Assembly (NCBI GenBank): GCA_963931865.1 | Contig: OZ007510.1 | Span: forward strand, 6,735,399-6,799,398 | Length of the DNA: 64,000 nucleotides | Direction: 5' to 3' | Source: Axinella damicornis | Lineage: Eukaryota > Porifera > Demospongiae > Axinellida > Axinellidae | Shown: piece by piece, positions 1 to 11,570 of the stretch | Layout: every line of letters starts with the position of its first letter | Position numbering within the stretch: the first letter of the stretch is position 1 | Notes under the pieces: model-generated | Databases searched by the model: none | The model's input: the letters and a program-made list of their open reading frames with translations, nothing else | What the model was told of the DNA's origin: nothing | Position numbers and translations under genes: made by a program

Positions 1-1089
1 TGACCCCCCCCCCCCCCCCCCCCCTTCCGAAAGCCAGCTATATAATATTATACTACCCTAGATCTGAGGTTTGTGGTCTCCAAAGTCATGGGTTTATACA
101 TACAGTGGCTTGCAACTGTGGGCTTTTTTCCAACTTGGAGATATTTGTGCCAACAGGTCAGCAACATGATATTTGGCTACATGATTGCATTGTTTATTTG
201 TGTCAACAGAACAGTTTCATGCTGGCAATAAGTTCATTGGGCATACAGGGGATCAATGAGTTATGTTCAGTGGTAGCATTTATGGCCTACTGAGCAGTAA
301 GGCCACTGTAAAATGAGAAGGGTTGTTTTAACCAGGCTGTGGTCACCTCAGTTGCATCTCAGTGCCTCCTTGGTGATCAAGGAATGAGCACACAAGTGCA
401 ACCTACTTTGATCTTGTTAGCTAGCTATTGGATAGGAAATCCTAGTAACTAGGCCTGTTAAGATATCCTAGGTCAGGTTTCTTATAGAAGTGTATGCAGC
501 TGCTCTTCCAAACAATGTGCATTCAAGCAGATCATTTACACTGCTTGACCACTATAGGTCCTCCAACAGACATACAGATGGGTAGCTAAGTCACGTACCT
601 ATAATCTATAAGTGAAGCTACGCAACATTTGTGGCTGTGGGTACATTCTTTGACCACCACTGTGGAGGAGGCACTGAGATGCAACTATGGTGACCAGAGC
701 CTGCATAGTTAAAATGACCCTTTTCCTTTTACAGTGTAGGCATTCATGTGTACTGCATCGGTTTGTGTAGGCCCTTAGCATTTTGTGCATGATGATTAGC
801 TGCCAAGTGTGTCTTGATTATTTATCTGCAAGCTAAGGCGTTGTTAGCTACAAAGATGTGGTGGGTGTTTGGGAGATATGTTTGACGAAAAAGAGAGGCA
901 ACTGCAAGGCTACGACATTCCAACTGCCTGACATAATAAGACAGAATGAACGGCAAATAAGTAAAATGCACTATGCTGTGGCTCAGCTAGTGTTGGTGGT
1001 AGCACTGGTTGTTTCAGTGGTAATAATATCCATACCCTTACACTGCCTAGCTTCCTCACACAGCAGACGCTATATACTAAAAGTAATCA

Positions 1090-1536
1090 AAAATGTAACA
1101 GGATGTAGGGATACCAGAACGGCAAAAAGTAAGGAAACAAGGTAGGGATGATCACACAAAACAGTGAAGTACAGTCAAACCTCCAATAGTGGACCCTCCG
1201 AGATAGGGACACAATATAATAAACCTCTGTACAAAGGAAGCTTTTCAAGGTCCCAAATAATTGGTTTGCCTATGGTTCTAATACATTTTGAACCTCCGAG
1301 AAGAGGACAACCTCTCTACAAAGGACAAAAGACTTGAATTTATATTGTTCCCAAAGTGTCCTTTGTTCGGAGGTTTGACTGTTTACGATCCCCCTACAGA
1401 GATCTTTTTCCATATACGTGTATAATGAAGAAAGATATGTAAGGGGGATTGTATACTTCACTGTTTTTTGTGATCATCCTTACCTTGTTTCCTTACTTTT
1501 TGCCGTTCTGGTATCCCTACATCCTGTTACATTACA
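1090..1536. repeat. Inverted repeat of about 85 bp enclosing the pogo-like MITE
   Basis: 1090-1173 (ATGTAACAGGATGTAGGGAT...) reappears inverted at 1452-1535. Between the right MITE end and the right arm is a smaller inverted repeat (ATCCCCCTAC against GTAAGGGGGAT). The whole is a nested foldback structure. Confidence 0.8.
1174..1384. mobile_element. pogo/Tigger-like MITE
   Basis: Terminal inverted repeats ACAGTCAAACCTCC and GGAGGTTTGACTGT, with the interior related to the element at 30.59 kb (CCCTCCGAGAT, TGAATTTATATTGT). CAGT-type ends with a TA duplication are typical of pogo/Tc1-mariner relatives. No transposase is present. Confidence 0.65.
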
Positions 1537-3188
1537 TTTTCATTTTATTACTTGTTTATGTCATTCTTTTTTAGCAGCAGGCACATGTTTGAGCTGAAAT
1601 TTGCCATCACAGAGGTTGTGAAAAAGCAATGGGTTGTTTCACTGCTCCGTTGAAAATGCTGCTGTTTCGTGCGAAAACCATCATGAGAGATTGAGGCAAC
1701 GTTGAGCTAAGTTGTCTGAAGAAGAAGAAGAAAGAGAAACAATTTGCCCGTTTGCGAGTGCCTGCTTTGGTACTTTCGCGATGGTTTTTCGCGACGCTGG
1801 GAGTCTTGTTGGACATGAAAACACTCGAAGATGACTGGTATGTTGTTATAAAGTGTACCGTTTCTGAGATTTGGAGAGATTTTTTTGTATTAGCATATAT
1901 TGCGTGTCTGTCGTATCCTTACATATAGAGTCTACCGACTCTATGACAATCATATTTCTCCTGTTCCACCACCTTGCCTTTCCATGCTAACTGTATGGAA
2001 CCACTCTGAAATTTTCCCCTAGTAGGCTAAATTAGGCCAAATTCCCAATGCTATGGTGTCAAAGAGAATACCCCAAAAGACCAAGCATCATGTTGATCCT
2101 TCGCATTCATCTGCAAGGGGAACTCCGCATGCCTGGCTCATCATATCACAGTTAAATTGCAGTCTGCTTGACACAATATATACAACACCAGGATTATCCA
2201 TGCCATGGTCTTATGATAATCCATTGCACTGTAATTGCACCGGCAATTGCCTTAATGGCATTCGCACAATCATATTTTGCCCTGCTGTTTCATGCCCAAC
2301 AGAGCTGTAGGTCCTCTGGGTGGACTCGTACAAAACTGTAACCACTTTTAGCAATGCAGAGAACACATCTCCTTTTGAATGCTATCACTGGCTCCTTTCG
2401 GACTTTAAAAATCCAAGATTGTCACTCCAAACATACTAATTTGTACCCCAGATGTTTTCCCTAATATGAATCCCGGCAGTCAGCCCATTTTTCTTGCAGG
2501 AATGCAAATGCAGATGCCTATATCTTGCAGCCACCCTCTCAAAGCCTATATAGAATCCCTGCTACTTGACCTGCAAGATGCCGGTTTCTGTTCCCAGAAA
2601 GGTTCAATAACCGGAGCTCTATATGCATGTCCATTTCCGGAAATCATAGCTGTAATGTGGCACATAAAAACAGAATAATTCTAGCAAGGATGGGGCAGTC
2701 ACAAGTTGTGCAAAAGAACCCTAAGACCCCTAAAAGTGGTATTAAAGACATTATAGTACTGTATTATTCTTGTCGAATAACGCCACATGGCGGCCATTTT
2801 GAAAACCGCCCACCACGGCTGACGCAGGCACAATTTCACATGCCTCAATATCTGAAAATGTTCACAGTATATTAATCTATATGTGTACCAATTTTGGTGC
2901 TTTTATCAAAAAGTGAACGATTGGTTTGATATGCCGAAAAGGACTCTATGCAAATTATTGCTGGATGGGTAGGGAGAGTTGGCATGCCATCAAAAAGCTT
3001 TTAAACCTACCATTCCTGATTCTCAAGGTCAGGTATCCAGCAATTTTTATGGTTTCTTTTATTGCGGGGTGGTTATGGTAATGTGATTTTGCATCACATT
3101 CCAGTGGTACTAAGAACTTGACTCGGAAAGTTGGGAGTAGCTACTTACTAGACAGCTGGACTAACTACACCTTTGGTTGTTTCTACTT
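1537..3188. other. No supported gene
   Basis: Short frames at 2053-2310 and 2466-2678 show no recognisable motif or splice partner. A GGCGGCCATTTT motif at about 2789 resembles sequence common in invertebrate repeats. A GA-rich stretch lies at 1720-1740. Confidence 0.6.
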
Positions 3189-3340
3189 TTCCCCATGAAC
3201 TTGTATGAGGAAGCCCACTTCCCCATGAACTTGTATGAGGAAGCCCACTTCCCCATGAACTTGTATGAGGAAGCCCACAAATATCACCATACAGCTTATA
3301 GCTGCAACGTTGTTACAGTTCTTATATACCCTATATAGCT
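3189..3340 (+). pseudogene. Remnant of a third dispanin-like copy with a tripled 30-bp exon segment
   Basis: Three exact 30-bp units (3189-3218, 3219-3248, 3249-3278) each encode FPMNLYEEAH, matching the loop NLYEDAH/NLYEEAR of the two neighbouring dispanin-like genes. The third unit continues KYHHTAYSCN, like KHQRTAACFN in gene B, then reaches a stop. Sequence downstream (3350-3520) also vaguely resembles the 3' flank of gene B. No first helix or Pro-rich tail was found upstream, so this looks like a partial, internally expanded copy. Confidence 0.55.
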
Positions 3341-3900
3341 GATCACAGTGATCGGTGTGGGTTTGCCATTTTATCGAATTTTCATAGCTGTTATGGTTTT
3401 TATGGGGATGACCAGTAGCTATAGAAGATCCTGGTTTGCCATTTATTTTTCATAGCTGTTTTAGTTTTTATATGCATGGGGGATGACCAGTATACATGTA
3501 TGGGGTATTGCCAGCAACTAGTACATTCTGTATAATAACTAGTCGGATTGGTGTTCATATATTACTTTGTGGTATCTACCCCCAGACTTCAAACAACAAA
3601 ACTTTGTAATGGGAGAGAAGTATGCATGACACAGTACAGACAAAACATTGAAATCAGTTTCACAGTGAAATGCATATGGGAATGAACCGACCAAATGAAG
3701 AATGAAGACTCCAAAAGATGTAGTAGCTACCAATGGACATGAGTCACACACAAAGTGCAGTGGGATGGGTGTGACTTCACCATTTCCCAATGTGTGATTT
3801 TCTGTCCAAGTTGAACATTAATTCTTGGCCAGTGAGATCCACAAAGTATTAAAACAAAAGCCCTAGGTGTGACCTTTTCTCTATTATGTACAACAGCCAA

Positions 3901-3962
3901 CCCCCCCCCCCCCCCCCCCCCCCCTCCACACACACACACACACACAGTTTCTCTCTCTCTCT
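3901..3962. repeat. Poly-C, CA and CT tract
   Basis: 24 C residues, then about ten CA units, then CT units. No gene within several hundred bases on either side. Confidence 0.95.
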
Positions 3963-4305
3963 TCTTATTATATAAACGTACTGTACTTCTTATTCCTTGC
4001 ACACAGAGGTGGGATATGGGGACAATTGTAGTGCCATAGATGGTTGGGGGGTGGGGACCATCTATACAGAGCAATAATTGATGCTTGGTCCCAGAGGACC
4101 CAGTTGCTGTACATATGTAGTGTGGATTGCTAACTGGTGAATTCAAATTCGAAATGACACAGATACTGCAAAGTGTGTGAACATCAACTACTTCTATATA
4201 TAGGCGGTAGTGGGTAATAACAGTCAGTATTATTGAAGGATAAAACTGGCAATGTAAAGTGTACATTTGAACAGCATTGCCATATATATATATAGTTATC
4301 TATCC

Positions 4306-5297
4306 CTAAAAGGCTTGCAAGATAGCGAGAAAGATAATGTAACCTAATCCTACAAAAAGTCCAGCTGCAAGAGCAGCAAGTTCTATAAAAACAAAGCTGC
4401 CAACTATGATCCCACAAGTATTTCGATTCCAATATAAAGCTTCCTTATGATTTTTCCGGGCTTCCTCATACAAATTCTGTTGATTTGCAAGAGCAGCCTA
4501 CGAGAAAGAGAAAGGGAGGAAGAGAGTGAGGATGATGTATTAAGAGAGTGAGACAATGGGGGAGTCAAGGTTAGATTGCTTTCCCCACTAGCTAAGTCCC
4601 CCAAACAATCAGAACAGCAACCATATCATCCAGGAACTCATGCAACTCCTGCATGGATAACTTATCATATAGGTATGTTGTAACTACGTACAACTACAGC
4701 ATTTAACATACCTTATATGCAAAACAGAGGCCACAGATTGCACACATGATTGCCAGAGGATTGACAAACACGATGCCAATAACAAGCAGACAGATTGCCT
4801 GGTAAAATGGGTTATAACGCAGAGCTTTAGAGTCAAACTTGAAGGATGTTTGGATGGGGGAATGAGGCCTGGGTTGCTGCATCACTGTACCCTGCATGAT
4901 GAATAAAGTATGTGATCAATTAAACTGCATGCAAGATATATTTACTTACACACACACTGACCTGTCTGACCATGAAGCAAGGCTACCTCATGCATGATCA
5001 TTTAGATAGAGAATGAGATTGCTTGCTTCATTAATGTACCTGGATTGTAGGGGAAGTTGACAGTGGATGCTGTTGTTGATAGGGTGGTAGAGGGTCTTCC
5101 TGTTGGTTGTCGTCAACAGCCACTGCTTGCAATTGCATGGCAGGTTGTGAATTGAAAGTCTGTTCTTCAGGTGTGGACTCACTAGTCACACTTCTATTTG
5201 GAGGAATCAGTGATGGGCTTCCAATGTCTGAAGCGGTAGTATCCATACCATTGAGTTGCTTCAGCATGGGATGCAACTGCAACAAGAGTCTGTGCAT
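4306..5297 (-). CDS. Dispanin/CD225-like two-pass membrane protein (gene A)
   Basis: Exons on the minus strand: 5040 to about 5276-5297 (5' limit uncertain), 4712-4891, 4306-4497, all phase 0 with GT-AG. The first exon encodes a polar cytoplasmic tail ending DPLPPYQQQ, an LPxY-type WW-binding motif. The second has a hydrophobic helix FYQAICLLVIGIVF..AICGLCFAYK. The third begins ALANQQNLYEEARKNHKEA, a charged cytosolic loop, then a second long hydrophobic helix to the stop. Pro-rich tail, TM, short loop with Tyr-Glu-Ala-Lys, TM is the architecture of dispanins (the family that includes IFITM and PRRT proteins), which insert in endosomal or plasma membrane and affect membrane fusion. Exon borders and sequence match gene B at 7.3 kb. 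A first exon with the real start may be missing. Confidence 0.68.
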
Positions 5298-5349
5298 GAT
5301 TAATAGTCCCTCTCAAGACCACTAACCTAGGATGTGACTACATAATACC

Positions 5350-5419
5350 TAGCCTCGTTCCCAGGCCGCGTGGGAGGAGAGAAGACGGCCTCCTCCCACG
5401 CGGCCTGGGAACGAGGCTA
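5350..5419. mobile_element. Foldback MITE of the TAGCCTCGTTCCCAGGC family
   Basis: Near-perfect hairpin with ends TAGCCTCGTTCCCAGGC and GCCTGGGAACGAGGCT(A). It is flanked by a target duplication CATAATACC on both sides (9 bp). This is the clearest member of a family with at least ten copies in the window, all without coding capacity. The TSD length fits Mutator-like or Rehavkus-type transposition, but the source transposase is not here. Confidence 0.85.
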
Positions 5420-5642
5420 CATAATACCAAGAGTTCATAACTAATAATACTAAAACACGAAACGGTGTTACGGTAAACGAAGTGGTTCGGCGATGTCGTA
5501 GGGCCATGGCGCCAGGGCCAGTGCTGAATGCACATGCGTACCCGTTACCTATACTTTTAAAGTGTGTATTTCCTGCTGGACCAATATCCACGTCATACAG
5601 TAAAAATGTAACAGTAAATCCCATGGATATACTGTTACATGG

Positions 5643-5940
5643 GATACTCGTGCGCGCGCCGTGCGAAATGTATTGGGAAATGCATACTTAAGCTCGCTAA
5701 CCAAGAATCTCTGGTATGAACAGCGTGAGCAACTTGATTCTAGAGGTGGAGGTGCACTGTCACAAGGTGCAGGGCATGACGGAAGCTTTTACCGATACGC
5801 TGTATAGCCGAGCAGTTCAGTTGCACCTTGTGACAGCGCACCTCCACCGCCAGAATCAAGTTGCTCACGCTCTTCGTACTCGAGGTTTTTGGTTAGCGAG
5901 CTTAAGTATACATTTCCCAATACATTCGCGCACGAGTATC
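5643..5940. mobile_element. Foldback element with arms of about 130-145 bp
   Basis: Left arm GATACTCGTGCGCG... through TTAAGCTCGCTAACCAA, GAGCAACTTGATTCT and GTCACAAGGTGCA pairs with the right arm (TGCACCTTGTGAC, AGAATCAAGTTGCTC, TTGGTTAGCGAGCTTAA, CGCACGAGTATC). Loop of only about 40 bp. Arms are roughly 85-90 percent alike; no transposase. Open frames on both strands here are by-products of the symmetry. Confidence 0.82.
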
Positions 5941-5945
5941 TTAAC

Positions 5946-7262
5946 GGTATTATCCACGAGTAAGTCTCAGAAATATAATCGCGCGGCGTTAAATGCTGAG
6001 CGAGCAAATTTATGATCTTTGAGTGCAACTCGCGCAATCCTAATAGGTTTAGTAAGTCTTTGTGGATTAGTACAATCACTGATTGAACAACATCAGAGTA
6101 TTTTCAATCAGCATTTCTATGTTATGCGGCCAGAACTTGCACATTACAAATTATGCATGCACTCAACGTTGATGTGGCTAAATGAGGTAGCTAAGTCAGG
6201 AGTCCTGGGTAAGTATATACCATTACGCCATTTGCAGCATTTCACTTTTGAAACAGCATACCGTGAAGAAATTTCGTAGTTCAACCCAAGTGGTGGTCAG
6301 TCCAGTCCTGCTGTTGGTTGCTGTGAGCCTCAGACCAAACTCAAGCTCTAAGTTATCCCTTGTGTACCGACAGACTACAGCATGGAATTGTGTGCTATGC
6401 TGTTTAATGTGATCAAAGGAAACCTACTATAGTTGGTTGCAGGTTCCACATACCAGGACACTACTATAAGGGATCACCCCATTTCACTTGACATTCCAGT
6501 AGCACAGAATTGTTGTCAGTAAACAACAACTTGAGGACTGAGAGTGAGAGCAACTGGATGGGGTGACCACCACTTGGGTTGATTCTACCTCTGCCACGAG
6601 ATTTCTTCAGGGTATACTGCTTCCAATTTACCGGTAATAGCACAGTGCCAATGGTCAAGAGTTCATAACAATAATTGCAACCCTTGCAACGGTGTAATGA
6701 TACTTACAGATATGTTCTAAGTTAGCTACATCAACATTGAGTGCATGCAATTTCTAATGCATGATGCTGAACTACAGGAAATGCTTGCAATTATATGAAG
6801 GGGGTCTATTGGCTATAGGTACCATGAGATTGAATGTCTTACACTATTCCACAGAGACTACACCTATTAGGATTGTGTGAGTTGATTGCACATCAACTGT
6901 CTCAAACTGAAGCAATATATAGCTATGGATAGTAGTGCCCGGGAAGCTGGATGCCCACCTCTCATTCATCCAAAGGGAGATGATACCACTGTTGTTTTAG
7001 TTAACTAAAACTAAAACTATAATGCATTTTAGTATGGCATATTTCACTTTAGTAATTAAAACTAAAACTAAAATGAGGACTGTCTCAGCCTGTTAATTAA
7101 AACTACAACTAAACTAATATGAAAATCACCCAAAAATGGTGGTTACTAAAACTAAAAGAGCCTTTACTAACCCTTTTGAAATTTAGTAATTAAAACTAAA
7201 ACTAAACTAAACAATGCGACTTCTACCTAATTAAAACCAAGAACTAAACTATTTCAGTTTTA
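5946..7262. other. Non-coding, with AAAACTAAAACT-rich stretch
   Basis: 6990-7275 is an irregular repeat of TTAAAACTAAAACTAAA with inverted TTTTAGTTAACTAAAA ends, directly upstream of dispanin-like gene B. The remainder shows no supported gene; frames at 6019-6279 have no motif. Confidence 0.6.
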
Positions 7263-8135
7263 GATAACTAAAACAACATTGGATGATACTACTGTATCCA
7301 CACCTGAAAGTTTATATCTTCAAACTCCTATCCACGGAGATACAAACACAGCTGAAATTAGAGAAATAGAGTCTATACTTCCACTTCCGTCGTCTCCAGT
7401 TCCAGGCCCTGGAGCTATCTACATAGGCCCCAGTGGTCCCATTGCAAATCTTCAAGCAATGAGCAATTCACCACTTACCATGCAACCAGTGGCTGTTGAT
7501 GACAATCAACAGGAAGACCCTCCACCATCTTATGACTCATTAATGCAGTACCCTCCCTGTCTTTTTGTTTGTGGCATTGTGTGCATCAACCCCGTGACAC
7601 TGCTATTTGCAACATGTGGCCTCCATTTTGCATATAAGGTATGGTCAAACCTGGAGTTGACATAGTCATAAAGTACAATGCCCTGTATGTGACCCTCAAG
7701 TTGTTGATGTATGTGGTCTGTCAGTGTGATAGTTATTCCTGTTGGCTGAATTTAGAATTGAGTTCCAGCACAGCATGCATTGCTATTGTTTTCACTGGTT
7801 GAGACCATTGGAATTCAAGCATTAATTAACAAAAATCCCTCCACACTTTATGGCTCCCACTGTCTCACTCTCATATACATTATATAGTCCCTCTTTCTCC
7901 CTTTCTCTTTATCCCTCCTTCTCTCTTCCTCCCTCCTCTCTTTCACCTTCCCTCACTCCAGGCTGCTTATTCAAATCAAAAGAACTTGTATGAGGATGCT
8001 CACAAGCATCAGCGGACAGCTGCATGTTTCAATCAGTGTGCTGCTATCCCCATAGTGCTTATTATGGTTCTTGTTGTAGTTTGTGGTCTTCCGTCTGGAA
8101 TTATAGCAGCAATCGTTGTTTCCTGCTGCATCTGA
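7263..8135 (+). CDS. Dispanin/CD225-like two-pass membrane protein (gene B)
   Basis: Coding blocks: about 7263-7638 and 7962-8135 (TGA), GT-AG and phase 0. No in-frame ATG lies near the 5' end, and a TTTTAG acceptor just before 7263 suggests that an upstream exon supplies the start. The tail is rich in Pro, Ser and Thr and ends QPVAVDDNQQEDPPPSYDSL, with a PPxY motif (PPSY) for WW/NEDD4-type ligases. The first helix is LFVCGIVCINPVTLLFATCG, followed by LHFAYK. The loop AAYSNQKNLYEDAHKHQRTA and a second helix rich in Val and Ile complete the protein, which ends in Cys-Cys-Ile. The AVDDNQQEDP segment is shared with gene A, so the two are recent paralogs in opposite orientation. By family it should sit in plasma or endosomal membrane. 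Divergence from IFITM is large and the exact subfamily is unresolved. Confidence 0.7.
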
Positions 8136-9249
8136 TAGCTGCTATGCATTTTCATTAACTATACATGTGGATGTCCAGTATGGAGTTCAAAGTGCATAAT
8201 GCAGCTTTGTAGCTACTCCCAGCTTCAAATAAACCATCATTACTAGCGTCCATGGCGTGCATGTGCAGCATTACGAGTATGGAAATCAGCACTCAATAAT
8301 TGCATATGCATGTATTAAGCTTCCTGTAACCCTAAATTGTATTGGTATGCTCAAAAGAAGCTGACCAGCATTCGGACATTCCCATTGAAACAATTCTAGT
8401 CCACCATTTATGGATGTACAGTCATGCTATGCATGCAACCTTAATTTGCCACTGTGGATGAAAACAGCAAATTTCCTCCAACTGTTGGCCAAGTGAAATC
8501 ATTTTTCTGTCTTGGGGAACTGTGGGTTGAGTACAGATCAGTGTATTCAGGGTTGTTTTAACTAATGGGCTAATGCAGTTGCAATGGGAAAGCATGTTTT
8601 CCATAAAATTAATGGTTCGCATATAGTCCAGCAGCAGATATGTGAATAAATTGTGGGGAATTGTGCCTTTGATGATACAAGCATGAAATTTGGCACACAG
8701 TTAGAGGAAGCCCTAAGGAAGATTTTTGGCTATAGGGCCATCGCCGATTTCGCGTACGGCAACAATGGCAGCCATTTTCCAAAATGGCCGCCACCCGATA
8801 TTATTTTATCGGTAGCTCAGGTTCTAAACCACCTAGGAACTTTATTCTGATGGCTAATCCTACATTTTCAAGGAGGGGGAATGCAGTGCATGGTGCTATT
8901 TGCAACATGCTAGCAACTACCTAATACTGAATTAAACGTTGAGGGATGAACAACATATTAGCGGAGTCAAAAATCTGTAACAGATCAGTAGAGTATGTTC
9001 TTTGATAAGTTCACAGCAAGTTTAGTTTTGAGAACATAGTCCACCACAGTGGCAAAGGGCAGTGCATCGAAGTGCTGCTTTGATACATTTACATCTTCCT
9101 TTGCAACACCCCTTCTTGCATCCACATTTAAGAGGTCACGACATGCCTGGGTCGCTTCTGGCAATGTGGTCCAATGAACTTCCCATCCACCCGTGTCCTT
9201 CCTCTTCCACCCCCAAGCAGTCACCTGGGGATGGTAATTCAGGCTAATT
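8136..9249. other. No supported gene
   Basis: Contains a small hairpin AATGGCAGCCATTTT / AAAATGGCCGCC at 8765-8795, probably an old MITE, and nothing with coding features. Confidence 0.55.
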
Positions 9250-9360
9250 GAGGGTTAGTGGAGCAGGCTGGTGGAGTATGCACCACCTGTGGAGCAAGCT
9301 AGTGCAGCAGGCTAGTGGAGCAGGCTGGTTAGTAGAGCATGCTAGCGGAGTATGCTCCAC
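9250..9360. repeat. Short block of TAGTGGAGCA units
   Basis: Units of the family expanded at 29.56-30.18 kb (CTAGTGGAGCAGG, GAGTATGCTCCACTAC) run directly into the first GTGCAC array. Confidence 0.75.
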
Positions 9361-10949
9361 TACTAGGCAGTGCACTACCAGGCTGTGCACTAGGCAGTGC
9401 ACTACCTGGCTGTGCACTAGGCAGTGCACTACCAGGCTGTGCACTAGGCAGTGCACTATACCAGACTGTGCACTAGGCAGTGCACTACCAGGCTGAGAAC
9501 TAGGCAGTGGACTATACCAAGCTGTGCACTAGGCAGTGCACTATACCAGGCTGTGCACTAGGCAGTGCACTACCAGGCTGTGCACTAGGCAGTGCACTAG
9601 GCAGTGCACTACCAGGCTGTGCACTAGGCAGTGCACTATACCAGACTGTGCACTAGGCAGTGCACTACCAGGCTGAGCACTAGGCAGTCGACTATACCAA
9701 GCTGTGCACTAGGCAGTGCACTACCAGGCTGTGCACTAGGCAGTGCACTAGGCAGTGCACTACCAGGCTGTGCACTAGGCAGTGCACTATACCAGACTGT
9801 GCACTAGGCAGTGCACTATACCAGGCTGTGCACTAGGCAGTGCACTACCAGGCTGTGCACTAGGCAGTGCACTAGGCAGTGCACTACCAGGCTGTGCACT
9901 AGGCAGTGCATTATACCAGACTGTGCACTAGGCAGTGCACTACCAGGCTGAGCACTAGGCAGTCGACTATACCAAGCTGTGCACTAGGCAGTGCACTATA
10001 CCAGGCTGTGCACTAGGCAGTGCACTACCAGGCTGTGCACTAGGCAGTGCACTACCAGGCTGTGCACTAGGCAGTGCACTAGGCAGTGCACTACCAGGCT
10101 GTGCACTAGGCAGTGTACTACCAGGCTGTGCACTAGGCAGTGCACTATACCAGACTGTGCACAAGGCAGTGCACTACCAGGCTGTGCACTAGGCAGTGCA
10201 CTATACCAGGCTGTGCACTAGGCAATGTACTACAAAGGCTGTGCACTAGGCAGTGCACTATACCAGGCTGTGCACTAGGCAGTGCACTACCAGGCTGTGC
10301 ACTAGCCAGTGCACTATACCAGGCTGTGCACTAGGCAGTGCACTACCAGGCTGTGCACTAGGCAGTGCACTACCAGGCTGTGCACTAGGCAGTTCACTAC
10401 AAGGCTGTGCACTACGCAGTCCACAAGGAAGTGCACTACCAGGTTGTGCACTAGGCAGTGCACTACCAGGCTGTGCACTAGGCAGTGCACTACCAGGCTG
10501 TGCACTACAAGGCTGTGCACTAGGCAGTGCACTATATAAGGCTGTGCACTAGGCAGTGCACTATACCAGGCTGTGCACTAGGCAGTGCACTACCAGGCTG
10601 TGCACTAGGCAGTGCACTATACCAGGCTGTGCACTAGGGAGTGCACTATACCAGGCTGTGCACTAGGCAGTGCACTATACCAGGCTGTGCACTAGGCAGT
10701 GCACTACACTAAGCTGTGCACTAGGCTGTGCACTATACCAGGCTGTGCACTAGGCAGTCTACTATACCAGGCTGTGCACTAGGCAGTGCACTAAACCAGG
10801 CTGTGCAGTGGGCAGTGCACTACCATGGAGGCTTTGCACTCGGCAGTGCACTACCAGGCTGTGCACTAGGCAGACTAGTGCACTAGGCAGACTAGTGCAC
10901 TATACCAGGCTGTGCACTAGGCAGTCCACTATACCAGGCTGTGCACTAG
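9361..10949. repeat. GTGCAC-rich minisatellite, array 1
   Basis: Tandem units of 27 bp (GGCTGTGCACTAGGCAGTGC plus ACTACCA) and 29 bp (same, ending ACTATACCA) are mixed with short partial units (GTGCACTAGGCA doubled). Each unit carries two GTGCAC palindromes separated by TAGGCA, so single strands can fold into many small hairpins. Divergent units (GTCGAC, GTCCAC) recur at intervals, hinting at higher-order repeats. Long frames in it are repeat artefacts. Confidence 0.95.
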
Positions 10950-11570
10950 CTATATAAAGTGTAAGAGCACTGTCCAAAAAAGTCTGTGCGGCATGCATAT
11001 GTAATAATCACCACCAAAGAACTCTTTCACTTTCGCTGCAATCCCCCCCACCCTCCCCTTCCTATCTTGGGCTAGGAATGAGATATGAAGCTGGGATTTG
11101 CACCATTGTGATCAGCATGAATGGAGCATTCCAATGGTGTCCATTTTGCTGTAGGTTGAATTTTGACCCAAAATTTCGAAAAACCATGGTCGAGTGCGAT
11201 TTTTGGCAAAAATGTGCCCGACATTAAAAAACCTTTCAAGGACATCATTTGAAAGCTATTTTCATGCTGATCACAATGGTCCAAACCCCAGCCTCATATC
11301 TCACTCCTAGCTAGAGATACCTAGCCTTGCATAAAATAGTGTGCTATACGTAGCTGCAAGAATGCACTTTTTTCTGCTCCGGCTGCATGGAGTCTCTCAT
11401 TGTAAGTACTCTTCCCTATCCTTCCCGAACATCAATGTAGAAAACATTCAACATTCTCTTCCAAGTTTTTTCCCAATACCGATTTTGATTCTTTGAAATA
11501 TCAAGACAATCTACAGCAATGATCAAGTGATTAATCTGTTCTCCCTTGGTTGTGTGTTAGGGGGAAAATG
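10950..11570. repeat. Unique spacer duplicated after each minisatellite array, copy 1
   Basis: This non-repetitive segment (TGTAAGAGCACTGTCC at its start, GATCAAGTGA near its end) recurs at 13646-14258 with small differences, including a deletion of part of GGATTATAGCC-like sequence here and a longer poly-C in copy 2. It contains no convincing gene; the short frames are not conserved between copies. It resumes into the second minisatellite array at 11571. Confidence 0.9.

Noticed and set aside
858..1145. 95-residue frame with a hydrophobic stretch
   Set aside because: It runs into the arm of an inverted repeat and has no splice or paralog support.
5716..6079. Opposed frames of about 95 residues on both strands
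   Set aside because: Caused by the inverted-repeat symmetry of the foldback element.
8641..8850. Possible relation between the ATGGCCGCCATTTT-type motifs at 2.79 and 8.77 kb
   Set aside because: Only the short motif is shared; surrounding sequence does not align by eye.
9248..10552. Cys/Thr/Arg-rich and His/Leu/Val repeat proteins on both strands
   Set aside because: Minisatellite shadows; frames break wherever the 27- and 29-bp units alternate.
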